Assembly (NCBI GenBank): GCA_023213395.1
Contig: CM041465.1
Span: 13,516,001-13,580,000, forward strand
Length of the DNA stretch: 64,000 nt
Source of the DNA: Cycas panzhihuaensis
Taxonomy: Eukaryota > Cycadophyta
Reading direction: 5' to 3'
In this document: positions 9,984 to 22,305 of the stretch, one piece after another
Layout of the letters: the number at the start of each line of letters is the position of its first letter
How positions within the stretch are numbered: position 1 is the first letter of the stretch
The notes under the pieces: generated by a model
Seen by the model: the letters and a program-made list of their open reading frames with translations, nothing else
What the model was told of the DNA's origin: nothing
The model's database searches: none
Translations under genes and position numbers: made by a program

Positions 9984-12700
9984 TGTTTTTCGGCTACTGG
10001 GAATGGGTATGGACGGATTGAATTAGGTAAGTGCAGGTAAACTTCTCTCACATCTTAGCCACTTCAGAGATTATAGATTGAAGTATTGTTTGGATTGGAT
10101 GATTGTTTGGCTCATTTCCACGGTTGATTATACATCTTGCTTTATTATGTCGTATGCCCTAGCCTATGATGACTTGTGGGACCTACCTCTCTGTGAGGCA
10201 TGCATCCCCATGGTGCTCTACAACCCTCTGCATCTCCTCCATGTCACCTCAAGCTTCAACCAACTTGTATGATCTACTCACACCTTTGTCATAGGTATTA
10301 TATACTGATTTTTAGCATTTTTTGGGAGCCCTACCTCTCGATGCCCTATCTGGTTTAGCCCATTTGCTCACTTGGACTATCCTCAACCACTTGGATAGGA
10401 GGGACAACCCCTCCTAGACCTAGGGTACCCTCTTCTAGGGCCTCCAAGACCCTTATCTCTCTCTTTATCATGTTTTGGCCCTGCACCGCTGCAACCTTAG
10501 CAATACTGTGAATCTTACCGTGGTACTACAAAGTTTATCACGGTGTGACTATTTACCACTATTTTTTAAATCCGTTGTGGCCATTCTCGTATTTTTTATA
10601 GAATTTCCACATGGATTAGTTGCCAACTAAGCCCCAACCTAACCCTAATCACTTGATTAGGGATAGGGTTGTGTATAAAGCCCAAAAATCCTCATTTTTC
10701 CTCCTCTTCTATCACCTCTTCTTACTCTCTTCTCCTCTTCTCACAGGAACAATCTATAGAAATGCTTATAATACTTGAGTTTTTAACATACTAGCCTTAG
10801 ATCTGCCTGTTGCAGCACTAGTTCATAGCAGAAAACTCCTCAACCAATGCCCCCAAGCAAGGATCCACACCCAGGTATGGCCTCCACACTCTTCCTTTAG
10901 CCTTCAACAAGGGTATTCATCCTGCAACTAAGAGACACCCTCTAAGCTCTCCAAATCTGCTATCTTTCACTATCTATAGGAGTAGACCTACTCCCCACAT
11001 AACCTAACAGGTATTCCTCATCATTGTTTCATCCTTTTGCCTTAGGTTAATCTTGCAAAAGTAAGTTCTTTAAGCATACAATTATTTTCCTTGTCCTTTG
11101 TTGTATAGAGAAGCAATTTTTCCATTTACTGTTTCTTGTAATCTTACCATCCCTCATCCTCCCCTAGTTTTTTCTAAGGAGGTTGCAGGAGAGTGTTCAT
11201 AAGGAGGGTGTGAAAGGATGTAAGGCGGGATTCATACCCACTAGGCCTACTCCTCAAGGGTAAACCCCTTCTCCTCCTTCCTCTCCCTCACTTGTGCCTT
11301 TCTTGGACCACTCGAGAGTCCTTGGGATTGAGCCTGTGTTAGGTATTAATAGGTGTAGCCCTTGCTACGCTAATCTCAGACCTACACACCCCTTTTTGGG
11401 CACCTCTTTTAAATAACACCTAATATCTATTCCTAGTTTTAGTATAGCCTATGTTATAACTTGCTACCTGTAGTGTGTTTGCAACATAGGCAACGTTCAT
11501 AAACTTTACAACATTCATTCCCTTTCCTACATATTACCCATAGGCTATCTTAGTTCATTGTAACCTGCACCTAAGGGCAGTGTGGAGGTGTATTTGTTAG
11601 AGGGCTAGCCATTCTGAGGCTAACCTCCTCTTGCTTGGCATGCGTTGGTGTTTTCCTTGAGGATTTGTAGAGTTATCTTTGGTGGTGGACTAACTAACTT
11701 TAAACACTATATTTTAGCACTTTACTTTTATATTATTGCGTATATATTAGCTTTGCACTTTGGCAGTCGCTCTCGGTAGGGCAAAGATCTTTGTGGTTGC
11801 AAGTTTTGTAGCGACACTTGCGAGGGAAAAGAAATGCTCCGGTCTAAGTAAGCTCCTGCTTTCTTTCCTTTCTTCATTTTTTCTGCTTTTTTTTGTGCTT
11901 CACGTTCTGTTTCTCTTTTCACATGGGAAAGGTAGAGAAGCCCCACTCCATCTCTGCCTCAACAACGACTTTGTATTGAGCAAAGATGAGAGGACATACG
12001 TGGCACATGAGTGAAGCTTCTCCATCAGCCACATGACTTTCTAGGTATGCATCACATCCTTTCACATAGTCCTTTCCCCTTTTGCTTTTATTAGGCATAC
12101 GCTCTTGCATAATAAATCACATAAAAGGGAAAGGGTAACAAATCAATCTACGTGCATTCATCTTGCATATGCATGTTGCATGGTTGACTTTATAGGAAAG
12201 AGTACATCATAGGAATTATGCCTCCCTCCTTTCTCTTACCTAAACTGCAAGCATCCCTTAGCTGGACATCATCTTTGTGTGCATGTTTGAGTGTGTATGA
12301 GATGTTTTTCTTTATCTTTTATTATTCAAAAGGAAGAGAGAGAGAGAGGGAGCGTAGTTCATATCCCATTTTATGAACACACACGATGTTGCTTTTGTCA
12401 CCTCTTTCCCACACTTCACATACCCAACCAACACACACAATCCTTATCATCCTTGTTGGGGCTCGGGCCCCCTTTGTTTACATAGCGGCAAGGATTCCTT
12501 TTTTGCTGTCACTTCTTCCACTTAGACCTGCCTTAGGTTAGTCAGCCTAGGGAGGTCTATTTGTTCTTATCTTGCACCCCCTTACCACTCACCTGTGTTT
12601 ATTGTGTTGTTGCCACATTCCTTTCCCATAGGAACTCTTTTCCTCCATGGGTCTCTCCTCTTCCTTCTGGCCATCCAACAGTGGGGGGACCTCATCTTCT
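9984..12700 (+). repeat. E2 3' LTR
   Basis: Starts TGTTTTTCGGCTACTGGGAA and continues with ...GGTAAGTGCAGG, which aligns with the start of the E5 LTR read on the minus strand (TGTTTCCCGGC...GGGAATGG...GGTAAGTGC). Similarity reappears along the length: 11895-11945 matches the E5 segment near 24000, 12060-12110 matches near 23860, 12160-12240 matches near 23770, and 12600-12660 matches near 23430. The length of about 2.7 kb agrees with the 2.53-kb LTRs of E5. The right end is uncertain, between about 12680 and 12725. No second LTR is visible for this element. Confidence 0.65.
10643..10680 (+). promoter_or_regulatory. Putative LTR promoter: TATA box with upstream inverted repeat
   Basis: A TATAAA box lies at 10674-10679 inside the E2 LTR. 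It is preceded by a perfect 7-bp inverted repeat, CCCTAAT-CACTTG-ATTAGGG, at 10643-10662, and followed by a CT-rich stretch. The position inside the LTR and the downstream pyrimidine tract fit a Pol II start region, but no transcript evidence is available here. Confidence 0.4.
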
Positions 12701-13054
12701 AGGGTTATCCAAGATACCTTACATGTGTCTTGTCCCTTTGAGCCAAAAGAATCAAACTACCTTAAGGAAGTCATGTGTCATTCGTGGGTCTCAAACCTAC
12801 ATTCTAACATGTAGATGCCTTGTGCAGGTGTTTCTTCTACTTGTAGGATCACATTCTTATTTCGGTTTATACCATGGATTACCCCGCTCTTTATTGAGTG
12901 TAGTTACCATCCCATAGACGTGATTCCAGAAGCCTATCCCATTTGTGAATGTTTAGTGATGAAGTCCCATCGAGTTTGTGGGTAGTAGATAGCATTTATT
13001 TAAAGATGAAAATCCCATCTAATTAGTGGGCATTAGGTAAGTTTTTAATAATAG

Positions 13055-13275
13055 TAGGCACCTAGTTCTTTTAAGTGAGAAGATAAATATAGTGACATTT
13101 ATGAGTTGAATACCTAGTCCTTTTGGGTAACAGAATTGAATACCTAGCCTTTTTTTGATAACGTGATTAACACCCAGTCCTTTTAGGTAATTTAATAAAT
13201 GCCTAGTCCTTTTGGGTAAGGAATATGAATGACATCTTTTTTGGTTAAGACTACCCAGTCCTTTCAAGTAACTCA
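13055..13275. repeat. Irregular motif array CCTAGTCCTTTTGGGTAA
   Basis: Six copies of a motif close to ACCTAGTCCTTTTGGGTAA occur near 13061, 13111, 13142, 13171, 13201 and 13252, separated by 29-51 bases of less conserved sequence. The motif contains a short palindromic core (CC...GG). On the minus strand it gives repeated KGLG text, but the reading frame changes between copies, so coding is unlikely. Confidence 0.6.
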
Positions 13276-15254
13276 ACCAATTATAGTTTTTAGAATCAAG
13301 TTGTAGTGTAGATTTTATTCAACCATAAAAGATAGTGCTTCGTCGTCTATATATTTCATTAGTCTCTATCACTTTCTCTAGAGTAATAAACACTCACTCA
13401 TTGCCACCTCTCACCATCCTATGTATCTTTCTAGAATAGGAGTCTCAGGTGCCAAGGGGAAAAATATTTCACCAAAACTTGGCCTCCTTAGTTGTATTTA
13501 GATTATGCTGGTAAATTGATACATGTTATATGGTTTTATTAGTAGTGATTAATATATGTTGATTCTACTAGATGGATTAGGCCTTGTTTTGTTAAAATGA
13601 TTCATGATTGTTGATTGATGAAATATAATGAATGATGAGTAATAGGTATTCCTATCATTCCTCCAATGACATAAATTATGAAAACAAAATTTTCTTTATG
13701 ACTAGCTTAACCTCATGCTTCTTTCAAAGTTTGTTATTTTGAATATTTTTCATCATCAATTTCACCTAAATTTTTATCATTTTTAGGCTTGTGTTTATAA
13801 TTTTCATCATGTTTTGGGTCCCTCTTCTCATTAATAAAGTTATTTATGCCTTAATTTATCAATAAAAAATATTTCTTGACCTTTTTAATGAGTTATTTTT
13901 GCCTCCTAACCAATCACCATGTTTTTTACTGTAAGCATGTAAAACTCAGCTACAATACTAAAAGTTTACATGCCACCACCCAAATTTGGTGGGATTTAAT
14001 TCTCTTGATGCCTAGAAGTGTTGTAAAGGAATTGTTGATCATAGTTTTTGAGAGAGAAAGAGAAAGAGAGATAGAAATGAAGAGAGTTAATAATTAGAGA
14101 CAAAGAAGTGATTCTTACTGTTCAATTGAGAAATTTTTTAAACTTCTTAGAGAATTCTTAAGGACTGCTATTATTGTGCTTTTTGGAGATTTGATTTTCT
14201 GAAGTTATTCGGTGAAATTTGAAAGAAGTTTTCTTGTTGTGCTACTACTACTCAATTGTTGATAGTCTAAGATTTCATCTCTTTAGATCTTTATCAGTTT
14301 TTGCTTCAAACTTCTTTAGATTTGGTAAGATCTTTCCTATTAGCTTTCAAACTTGTTTCATATTCTCTTGAAGGAAATTTTAGCTTAGAATTATTTCTTT
14401 TTATTGGTTGATTATTGTTAGATTGTTGTTTAGACTTTTGGAATTAAAATATATGATGAAAGATCTGCCCTTTATGGGGTTCCTTAAGGATAGACTAGGG
14501 TGGGGCATGGTCATCTCTCCACCATACATCTAGCTACTCCTTCTCACTCTCTCATAGCAACCTATATTTCAGTTGGATTTCCACTCTTATTTAGCATAGT
14601 TTCACTCTTGTTTACCCTCTTTGGATTGTTGTTACTTCCTTCTTTGATCTTGTCTTAAAAGAAAGTGTATGGGATAAGTTAGTCAAGTGAAAAGAAAATT
14701 GTCATTATGAGGCACTCTTTACAATAGGAAAGGAATATTGGTCTTACATCTGTCATTGTATGCACTTTTATTTCCAAGTCGACTCTTGTATCTTGAAAAT
14801 TAAAAGTTGATAATATTGTTTGATTGAAGTATTGCTAATTTTTAGCTCTTATATGGGGTTTAAGGATTCTGTTTGTAGCTCTTACTACTCCAACCATGAT
14901 AGAAACTTTGGTTGATCTTGCATGCATGATTATTTTTTAGTTTTATGACTTGTCCATCATCTCATAGGTTTGAAAATCATCATAAAATAGTAGTAGTTTC
15001 CTTTAAGATTCTTTCTTGCTATACATTATTTCATTATTTTTTAAAATAATTAGTTGTGTGCATCAAGGTTAGAGCATATTAGCTAGTCTTGCATGTAGAT
15101 TAATCTCTTTTGAAAAGAAATTTGCATAAAGGTTGTGTGAATATTTTTAGATTTTCTTTGTATGCCATCATCTCTCTTAAAATGAATCATGCATATTGCA
15201 TGTAGGAAAGGCTCTTCATAGTTGCATGTGCATCCTTTATCTTAAATGCAACAA

Positions 15255-15545
15255 AAAAGGACTTGTATGCATAGTTTCTAGTGTGCTTGTTTAAAAAATA
15301 ATAAAAAAATACTTGCATGCATAATTTCTAGTGTGTTTGTTTAAAAATAAAATAACAAAAAAGGACTTGCATGCATAATTTCTAGTGTGTTTGTCAAAAA
15401 AGATTGCATGCAATAAAAAAGGACTTGCATGTATAGTTTCTAATGTATTTAAAAAAAAAAAAGATTGTATGCAACAAAAAAAGGACTTGCATGCATAGTT
15501 TCTAGTGTGTTTGTTTGAGATTTTATTATAAAAAAAATAAAAAAG
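15255..15545. repeat. Tandem repeat, unit 50-62 bp
   Basis: Five copies of a unit containing ACTTGCATGCATAATTTCTA and GTGTGTTTGTTT, separated by A-rich spacers. The ACTTG starts are at 15261, 15311, 15365, 15423 and 15485, giving spacings of 50, 54, 58 and 62. An isolated related piece, TTGCATGTAGG, occurs near 15195. Confidence 0.75.
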
Positions 15546-15949
15546 CAAAAAAGCAAAAAGATTGACGTGATTTTGGTCTTATAGTTTCTTTAATTGTACC
15601 ATTTTACTCTCTTGGCCTTGCACCTTTGCAATAATATCAAAACCTATAAACCTAAATAAGATAAACTATTGTTTCCATTAGCTTACCCTCTCCTACATCT
15701 TAGTAAAACTCAAAAAGTTAAATCAATTATAAGAAAGGAGTCCCTATGAAAGATCTTGAGGATATTGTAAGTATGTCTCTGAACTTAGAACTCCTTCATC
15801 AAGTTGTGTAAATTGATGGATTGTATCACCCCATTTCACATCCATACCTTTCATCGTACCCACTCTCACTAAGGTAGATGACACTACTAGGTGAAGATTC
15901 CTTCTTAGGAGTTGGGTAAAGATGGTCCTTTATGTCTCTTTCGAGCTTC

Positions 15950-17815
15950 ATATTAGATCTCCTCCAAGCCTCAGACCATCTTTTTGGCAGCCTTGCTGAT
16001 GACCCACCCCTAGAACACCATCATCTTACTAGGGACAGACCTTGCACCACCATAGATGATCCTTTTCAAGATCAAAAGAAATACCAACAGACTGTTGAAA
16101 TGAAAACATCATTCCCAACTAGAGGTTTTTATGAAGCCTACCAGCTATAGAAGGATATATGACTAGATGAGGTAGGCAAAATTGGTACTAGAAATGCCCA
16201 TAGAGCAAGGATGGATGAATCATTTTTTGTTAAGTTTGAACTAGTAGAACTACACCTTACTCTTAATGAAAATACCCTAATGTACCAAGAAACTATAAAG
16301 CATATATCTTGGAGAAATGCCATGAACAAAGAGTATCAATCTCTTATCAAGAACAGTCCATGGGAGCTTGTTAATCTACCACTTGGAAGAAAGATAGTTT
16401 AAAACAAATGGATGTTCAAAAATAAGTATAGATCAGATGACACCTTTGAAAAACATAAGATGAGGTTGGTAGTAAAAGGATTCACATAAAGGGAAGGTAT
16501 TGACTATACTAAAATCTTTGCTCCTATAACCAAGTGGCCTATAATTAGAACTCTTATAGCCTTAGCTACTTAATAGGGTTGGAAAATACACCAACTCGAT
16601 GTTAAGACCACATTTCTTAATGGGGACCTTAAAGAAGAAATTTGCATAGCTCAAATAGAAGGATACGAGATTGTCAATTAGGATCATAAGGTTTGCAGGC
16701 TCAGAAAGTCCTTATATGGCCTAAAACAAGCCCCTCGTGCTTGGTTTACCAAGTTGTCTAAAAGAATGAGGTGACTTAGATATGAAGTTTTTGACTATTA
16801 AGATATTGATGTAATATTATTCATCAAGTACCAAAATGATAAAGTCACTTACCTCTTAATCTTTGTGTATGATATGCTAATAACATGGAATAGTGAATAG
16901 GTAACCAGCTAGCTAAAGAAGGACCTTGCTAAAACTTTTAAATTGTCTAACCCTGAGTTGATGAAATATTACTTGGGAGTTAAAGTAACTCAAAAGAATG
17001 GAAAAATCTTTCTCTCCTAAGAAAAATATATCAACGATCTTCTGACAAAGTTTCAGTTGGAAGGTGCTCGACCAATGGATACACCTATGGAACCTAATAT
17101 TAAACTCTCAGCTAATGGTGATACTACGGAGGTAGATGCAACACTCTATAGGTAACTTATAGGTAGTCTCATCTATACTACCAACACAAGGCTAGATATT
17201 ACATGCTTTGTTGGCATTCTTGCAAGATTCATAATAAATCCTATGTAGAATCACTAGAAAGCTACAATATGAGTGTTGGGGTACCTGAAGATGACCAGTA
17301 AATATGGTCTATTATATGAACAAAATATAGAATTTAAACTTTATGTATACATAGACTCAGACTTTGTCAGAGATAAAGACACAAGAATATCTATGTCTGG
17401 GTATGTAATATTTCTTGGAATAGCACCAATATCATAGAGATCCAAACAATAGAAGATAATTGCAAACTCAACTATTGAAGCTGAATATATTACTACTTCT
17501 AAGACAAGCAAGAAGGTGATATGGCTTAGAAAATTATTAAATACATTAAATGCCACCCAAACAAGTTCTACTAGCTTGTATATAGATAATCAACCTACAA
17601 TCCAAATGGCTAAAAATCTTGTATTTCATGATTGTATGAAATATATAAGTACGAAAGTCTATAGGATCTGAGAACTAATTCATGAAGGCATAATTCAACT
17701 AGAGTACTATACCACAACAAATCAAGTACCCGATATCTTTACCAAACCACTGAAGAGGGTGAAGTTTGAGCAGTTCTGAAAGCAACTCAACCTTAGGGCC
17801 TCTATCTCTGACTAA
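15950..17815 (+). pseudogene. E3 unit 1: Copia RT and RNase H remnant
   Basis: C-terminal half of a Copia polyprotein. Visible blocks in order are SWRNAMNKEYQSLIKN and WELVNLPLGRK near 16310-16390, the RT core with FLNGDLKEEI at about 16611, [11 protein letters not shown] at about 16715, the catalytic region as VYDML where VDDM is expected, then MDTPMEPN and RNase H with GYVIFLGIAPIS, STIEAEY and DIFTKPLK near 17731. More than ten in-frame stops, mostly C-to-T changes, and the altered YxDD box show that it is dead. Gag, protease and integrase are missing at the 5' side. Confidence 0.85.
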
Positions 17816-18248
17816 TTGAAGGAGATGGCAATAGGACCATCATACTTTGTCTCATTCATGAAAACCCCTTAGGGGTGCAAAAGGACAAGAGTAAATCTCT
17901 ATTGTATCCCATTCATGAAAACCCTTTGTGGGTGCAAAAGGATAAGGGTTGTATCATTTTAGAAAATCAAAACCTATGAAAACCTAAAAAGGCATGGGGG
18001 ATGACCAAATGGTATATGTATACTCAGTAGATTTTAGCTACAAAATTCATTATACTAATTGGCTATATAGCTTTATTTAAAGATCCACCTAAGCCCAGTT
18101 AGTAGATTAAAAAATCTATGGGTTTTCTTCCCCATGAGGGTTTCCCATGAAAGTGTCATAGTAGTTTGTATTGTAAGAGGCTCAAATGAAGACCTCATAG
18201 GATAGAATAAAATAAGATGAAATGACCTTCTATCATTAAGGGGGAGAA
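17816..18248 (+). other. E3 unit 1 3' non-coding region and polypurine tract
   Basis: Untranslated DNA between RNase H and the LTR, repeated at 21606-22039 in unit 2. It contains two copies of a CCCATTCATGAAAACCCCTT-like phrase (about 17845 and 17910) and ends with the purine tract AAGGGGGAGAA at 18238-18248, the expected plus-strand primer. Confidence 0.65.
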
Positions 18249-18516
18249 TGAAAAGGGTTAATGTTACAAGGTCATTATATTAGTTGATTATTTCTAAAAA
18301 GGATCTTAAGTGAACTTTAAATTAGATCACTTAAGTGAAATACACTTTTATGTGCATTACATATAATTTTATTTCACCTAACTCTAATGCTCCCTTTCTC
18401 AATATAAAAATAAAAGCTCAATGGAGGAGGCTTATTCTTACCTTCCCATTTTATGAGAGCTTCTATCTTTATCTAAAGTCTCTATTACTATCATATTTTC
18501 CTTTGCATTTAGTGCA
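18249..18516 (+). repeat. E3 LTR, copy 1
   Basis: Begins TGAAAAGGG directly after the purine tract and ends GTGCA. It matches 22040-22305 with small differences. A TATA-like AATATAAAAA lies at 18401-18410. It serves as the 3' LTR of unit 1 and the 5' LTR of unit 2. No direct duplication flanks the pair, as expected for a shared LTR. Confidence 0.65.
18401..18410 (+). promoter_or_regulatory. TATA-like box in E3 LTR copy 1
   Basis: AATATAAAAA about 150 bases into the LTR. The same motif is kept in LTR copy 2 at 22191-22200, which supports a promoter role in the ancestral element. Confidence 0.4.
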
Positions 18517-19700
18517 TAGAGATGAAGGATAGATCCACTCTTTTCACTTCAAATGTTGTGGTTATGACTAGAATTCTTGATGCCAAGCTTTTTCGCCTAA
18601 CTGGCTCACCATCCTCTGAAGCTAACTATGTTGATGATGACTTTGATTTTACCACAACCTTGAATCCTCAAACAATGTCCCAAGCAACCCAATGGCATGC
18701 TCCTATGGGCCATATCAAAATTGATCCTTTAAGAGAACTATATTCCACTCTCCCTTGTATGCCTAGGCTCTCCTCTAAGCCCTTCAAATGTAAAGCATGT
18801 ATCATTACCAAATTTTAAAGACAATCATTTCCTCATAATTAGTGGAAATCTTGCCAACTTTTGCAAGTTATACACTCAGATATAAGCGGTCCCATGTCTA
18901 TCCCTTATCTCAAATAGAAGTGGTACTATATTACTTTTATTAATGATTTTATGAAGAAAGTTTGGGTTGCTTTTCTTGCAAAGAAAGATTAAGCTTTTTT
19001 AATGTTTTGAGCTTTTAAGGCCCATGTGGAAAATGAATTTAGATTCAAGATCAAAATACTTAGGACTAATAATGGTGGTAAGTATGCATCCAATGAGTTT
19101 AAATCGTACCTACGTCAGCATGGAATCAAACATCAAACTACTATTGTAGGTACAACCTAGTAAAATAGAGTTGTTGAATATATGAATAGGACCATTGTAA
19201 ACATGGCTCATGCTATGCTGGTATATAAGAATGTCCCTATCTATCTTTGGGCTGAGGCTATCTAGACTATTGTGTAATGTATCAATATTATCAATCCCTC
19301 CAAGCTCAACCCCTCTCTATATGAAATGTGGTATGGATAAATCCCCTCTATCTCCCACTTCAGAATTTTTAGCTCTAGTTGTTATACTTACATTCTAGAG
19401 GAACAAAGAAATAAGCTCAAAGATAGAGCCCTCAAAGGCATCTTTGTCAGATACCCTATGGACAAAAAAGGGCATAAGGTTTTTATACCTTTACAACATA
19501 AAATTATCATCACTAGAGATGTTATCTTTATAGAGACTGAAGATCAACTACTTAGATTTGACTCTAAGATACCTTCATATTGATTTAATGATGCTACTAA
19601 ATTTCATGTCCATATTCTAAAATTTATGGAGGAAGATGCTTAACAATTTCTCAAAATCTTGGAATCTGATAATAGAACCCCAGAGGATGTAAGCTGTGAC
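18517..19700 (+). pseudogene. E3 unit 2: Copia integrase remnant with gag deleted
   Basis: After a short leader the reading enters the GAG-pre-integrase/zinc part directly (WHAPMGHIKIDPL...CKACIITKF, 18690-18818), so gag and protease are lost. The catalytic core follows: HSDISGPMSIPY near 18870 has the first Asp, LRTNNGGKY near 19060 has Asn where the second Asp (TDNGGE) is expected, and VVEYMNRTIVNMAH near 19175 has the glutamate of the third site. The C-terminal part includes LKGIFVRYPMDKKGHKVF near 19435. Stops and the D-to-N change rule out activity. Confidence 0.8.
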
Positions 19701-19869
19701 TCCCAGCCAATGTATATACATCTAGCACCATCATTTATGAATAGCTAAGTTGACAAAGGTAAAGCCATAGCAAAAGGACCATCTTCTCCAACATTAGTGG
19801 CTGGCCCATCTTCTCTAGTATCTTCAACTTCCCTCATGCTAAATATTTCACATGATCCTTTTTAGGATT

Positions 19870-21605
19870 GAAACAAAGACTAAGAGGATGTGAAAATAAA
19901 AACCTCATTCCCAACTTAAGATTTTTCTGAAGCCTACCAGGTACACAAGAACATACGACCAGATGAGGTAGGCAAAATTAGTACTAGAAGTGCCCATAGA
20001 GTAAGGATGCATGAATCACTTTCAGTTAAGCTTAAACCAATAGAATTACACCTTCCCTTAATGAAGAGCCCTAATATGGCAGAAGCCATAAAGCATGTAG
20101 CTTGGAGAAATGCCATGAATGAAAAGTACCAATCTCTTATCAAGAATGGTACATAGGAGCTTATTGATCTACCACTTGGAAGAAAGGTAGTTCAAAATAA
20201 ATGGGTGTTCAAAAATAAGTACAGATCAGATAATACCATAGAAAAACACAAGGTGAGGTTTTTAGTAAAAGAATTCATATAAAGGAAAGGCATCGACTAC
20301 ACTAAAATCTTTGCTCCTATAACTAGGTGGCCTATAATTATAACTCTTATAGCCTTGGCTACTCAACAGGATTGGACAATCCACCAACTGGATGTTAAGA
20401 CCACATTTCTTAATGGGGACCTTAAAGAAGAAATTTACATAGCTTAGCTAGAAGGACATAAGATTATTGGTCAGGAGCATAAGGTTTGCAGGCTTAGAAA
20501 GTCCTTGTATGGCCTAAAACAAGCCCCTTGTGCTTGGTTTACTAAGTTGTCTAAAAGAATAAGGCAACTTGGATATGAAGTTTGTGACTATCAAGATATT
20601 GATACAACATTATTCATCAAGTATTAAAATGATAAAGTCACTTACCTCTTAATATTTTTCGATGATATGTTAATAATAGGAAATAGTGAATAGGTAATTA
20701 GTTAGCTAAAGAAGTACCTTACTAAAACTTTTAAATTGTCTAACCTTGGGTTGATGAAATATTACTTAGGAATTGAAGTAATTCAAAAGAATGGAAAAAT
20801 CTCTCTCCCAAAAAAAATATATTAACAAACTTATAATAAAGTTTGAGTTGGAAGGTACTCAATGAGTGGATACACCTATGGAACCTAATGTTAAACTCTC
20901 AATTGATGGTGACACTAAGGATGTAGATGCTATACTCTATAGGCAACTTGTAGGTAGTCTCATCTATACTACTAACACAAGTCTAGATATTACATACTCT
21001 ATCATTATTCTTATAAGATTCATGATAAATCCTAAGTAGAATCACTCGCAATCTACAATATGGGTGTTGAGGTACTTAAAAATGACAAACAAATATGGTT
21101 TGTTGTATGAACCTAATGTACAATTTAAGCTTTATGTATACATAGACTTAAACTTTGCTAAAGATAAAGACACAGGAAGATCTATGTTTGGGTATATAAC
21201 ATTTCTTGGAATAGCACCAATATCATGGAGATCTAAATAGCAAGAGATAGTTATAGACTCAACTACTAAAGTTGAATACATTGCTACTTCTGAGATAAGC
21301 AAGGAGGTGATATGGCTTAGAAAATTATTGAATACATTAAATACCACCGAAACAAGTTCTACTAGCTTACATGTAGATAATCAATCTATAATTTAAATGG
21401 ACAAAAATCCTATATTTCATGATCGTACTAAATATATAAGTACAAAAGTCCACAAGATTATAGAACTAGTTCATGATGGCATAATTCAACTGGAGTACTA
21501 TACCATAGTAGATCAAGTGGCCGATATCTTTACCAAACCACTAAAGAAGGTGAAGTTTGAATAGTTTCAAAGGTAACTCTGCCTTGGGGCCTCCATCTTC
21601 GATTG
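19870..21605 (+). pseudogene. E3 unit 2: Copia RT and RNase H remnant
   Basis: Parallel to the unit 1 domain. Visible blocks are AWRNAMNEKYQSLIKN, FLNGDLKEEI (about 20410), YGLKQAP (about 20507), the catalytic box FDDML (about 20660), MDTPMEPN (about 20870), RNase H with GYITFLGIAPISW (about 21190) and ADIFTKPLKK (about 21522). The DD pair survives here but is lost in unit 1. Numerous stops remain. It is followed by the same 3' non-coding region (21606-22039) as unit 1. Confidence 0.85.
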
Positions 21606-22039
21606 ATTAAAGGAGATGACAATAAGACCATCATACTCTATCTCATTCTTGAAAATCCCTTATGGGCGAGGAAGGACAAGAGTAAGTATTTACTCTATCC
21701 CATTTGTGAAAACCCCTTTGTGGGCTTGAAAGGATAAGGGTTATATCATTTTAGAAAATTGGAACCTATGAAAACTTGAAAGGACATGGGGGATGACCAA
21801 ATAGTATATGGACACTTAGTATATTTCAACTATAAAATTCATTGTATTAATTAGCTATCTAGCTTCATTTAAAGAGCTACCTGAGCCAGGTTAGTAGATT
21901 AGAAAATCTGTGGCTTTTCTTCCCTATGAGGGTTTCCTATAAAAGTGTCATAGTAGTTTGCTTTGTAAGAGGATCAAATGAAGACCTCATAAGATAGAAT
22001 AAAATAGGATGAAATGACGTTCTACCATTAAGGGGGAGA

Positions 22040-22305
22040 TTAAAAATATTAATGTCATAAGGTCATTACATTAGTTGATTATTTCTAAAAAGGGTCTTAC
22101 ATGAACTTTAAATTAGATCACTTAAATAAAATGCACTTTCATGTACATTATGTGTAATTTTATTTCACCTAACTTTAATGCTCCCTCTCTTAATATAAAA
22201 GTAAAAACTCAATGGAGAAGGCTCATTCTTACCTCTCCATTTTTTGAGAGCTTCTCTCTCTCTCAAGTCTCTCTTACTGCCATGTTTTCCTTTATGTTTA
22301 GTGCA
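22040..22305 (+). repeat. E3 LTR, copy 2
   Basis: Follows the purine tract AAGGGGGAGA (22030-22039). It starts TTAAAAATA, the TG having decayed to TT, and ends GTGCA. A TATA-like AATATAAAA is at about 22192-22200. The sequence after it, TGGAGATAAAAAATAGATCC, repeats the leader after LTR copy 1, which marks the start of a third, broken internal unit that ends by about 22337. Confidence 0.65.

Larger units (their letters stand above)
3330..12700 (+). mobile_element. E2: truncated Tat-like Gypsy retrotransposon
   Basis: Plus-strand remnant reading gag, protease, RT, RNase H, then an antisense ORF and a 3' LTR. Its gag and pol align with those of E5 over long stretches; for example, both carry FMDDMMGLS in RT and PLRVMQELGIS-like protease text. 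There is no recognisable integrase between RNase H and the antisense ORF, and no 5' LTR or leader: gag abuts block A at 3330. It is therefore a non-autonomous, rearranged copy. Stop codons at former CAG/CGA/TGG codons indicate age. The right end is approximate. Confidence 0.75.
12725..15900. other. Unassigned AT-rich DNA between E2 and E3
   Basis: No gene or recognisable retrotransposon domain. The stretch holds an imperfect motif array (13055-13275), a GA-rich tract at 14050-14080, and a 50-62-bp tandem repeat (15255-15545). The part from 14100 to about 14350 has a leader-like look, with AG-rich then T-rich sequence and a GGTAAGA at about 14322, but no exon is recognised on either side. Confidence 0.35.

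Noticed and set aside
12561-12917. 118-codon plus-strand ORF
   Set aside because: It crosses the end of the E2 LTR and shows no protein family features.
14030-14350. Leader exon and 5' splice site of a host gene
   Set aside because: A GA-rich tract and GGTAAGA are present, but no coding exon can be linked on either side.
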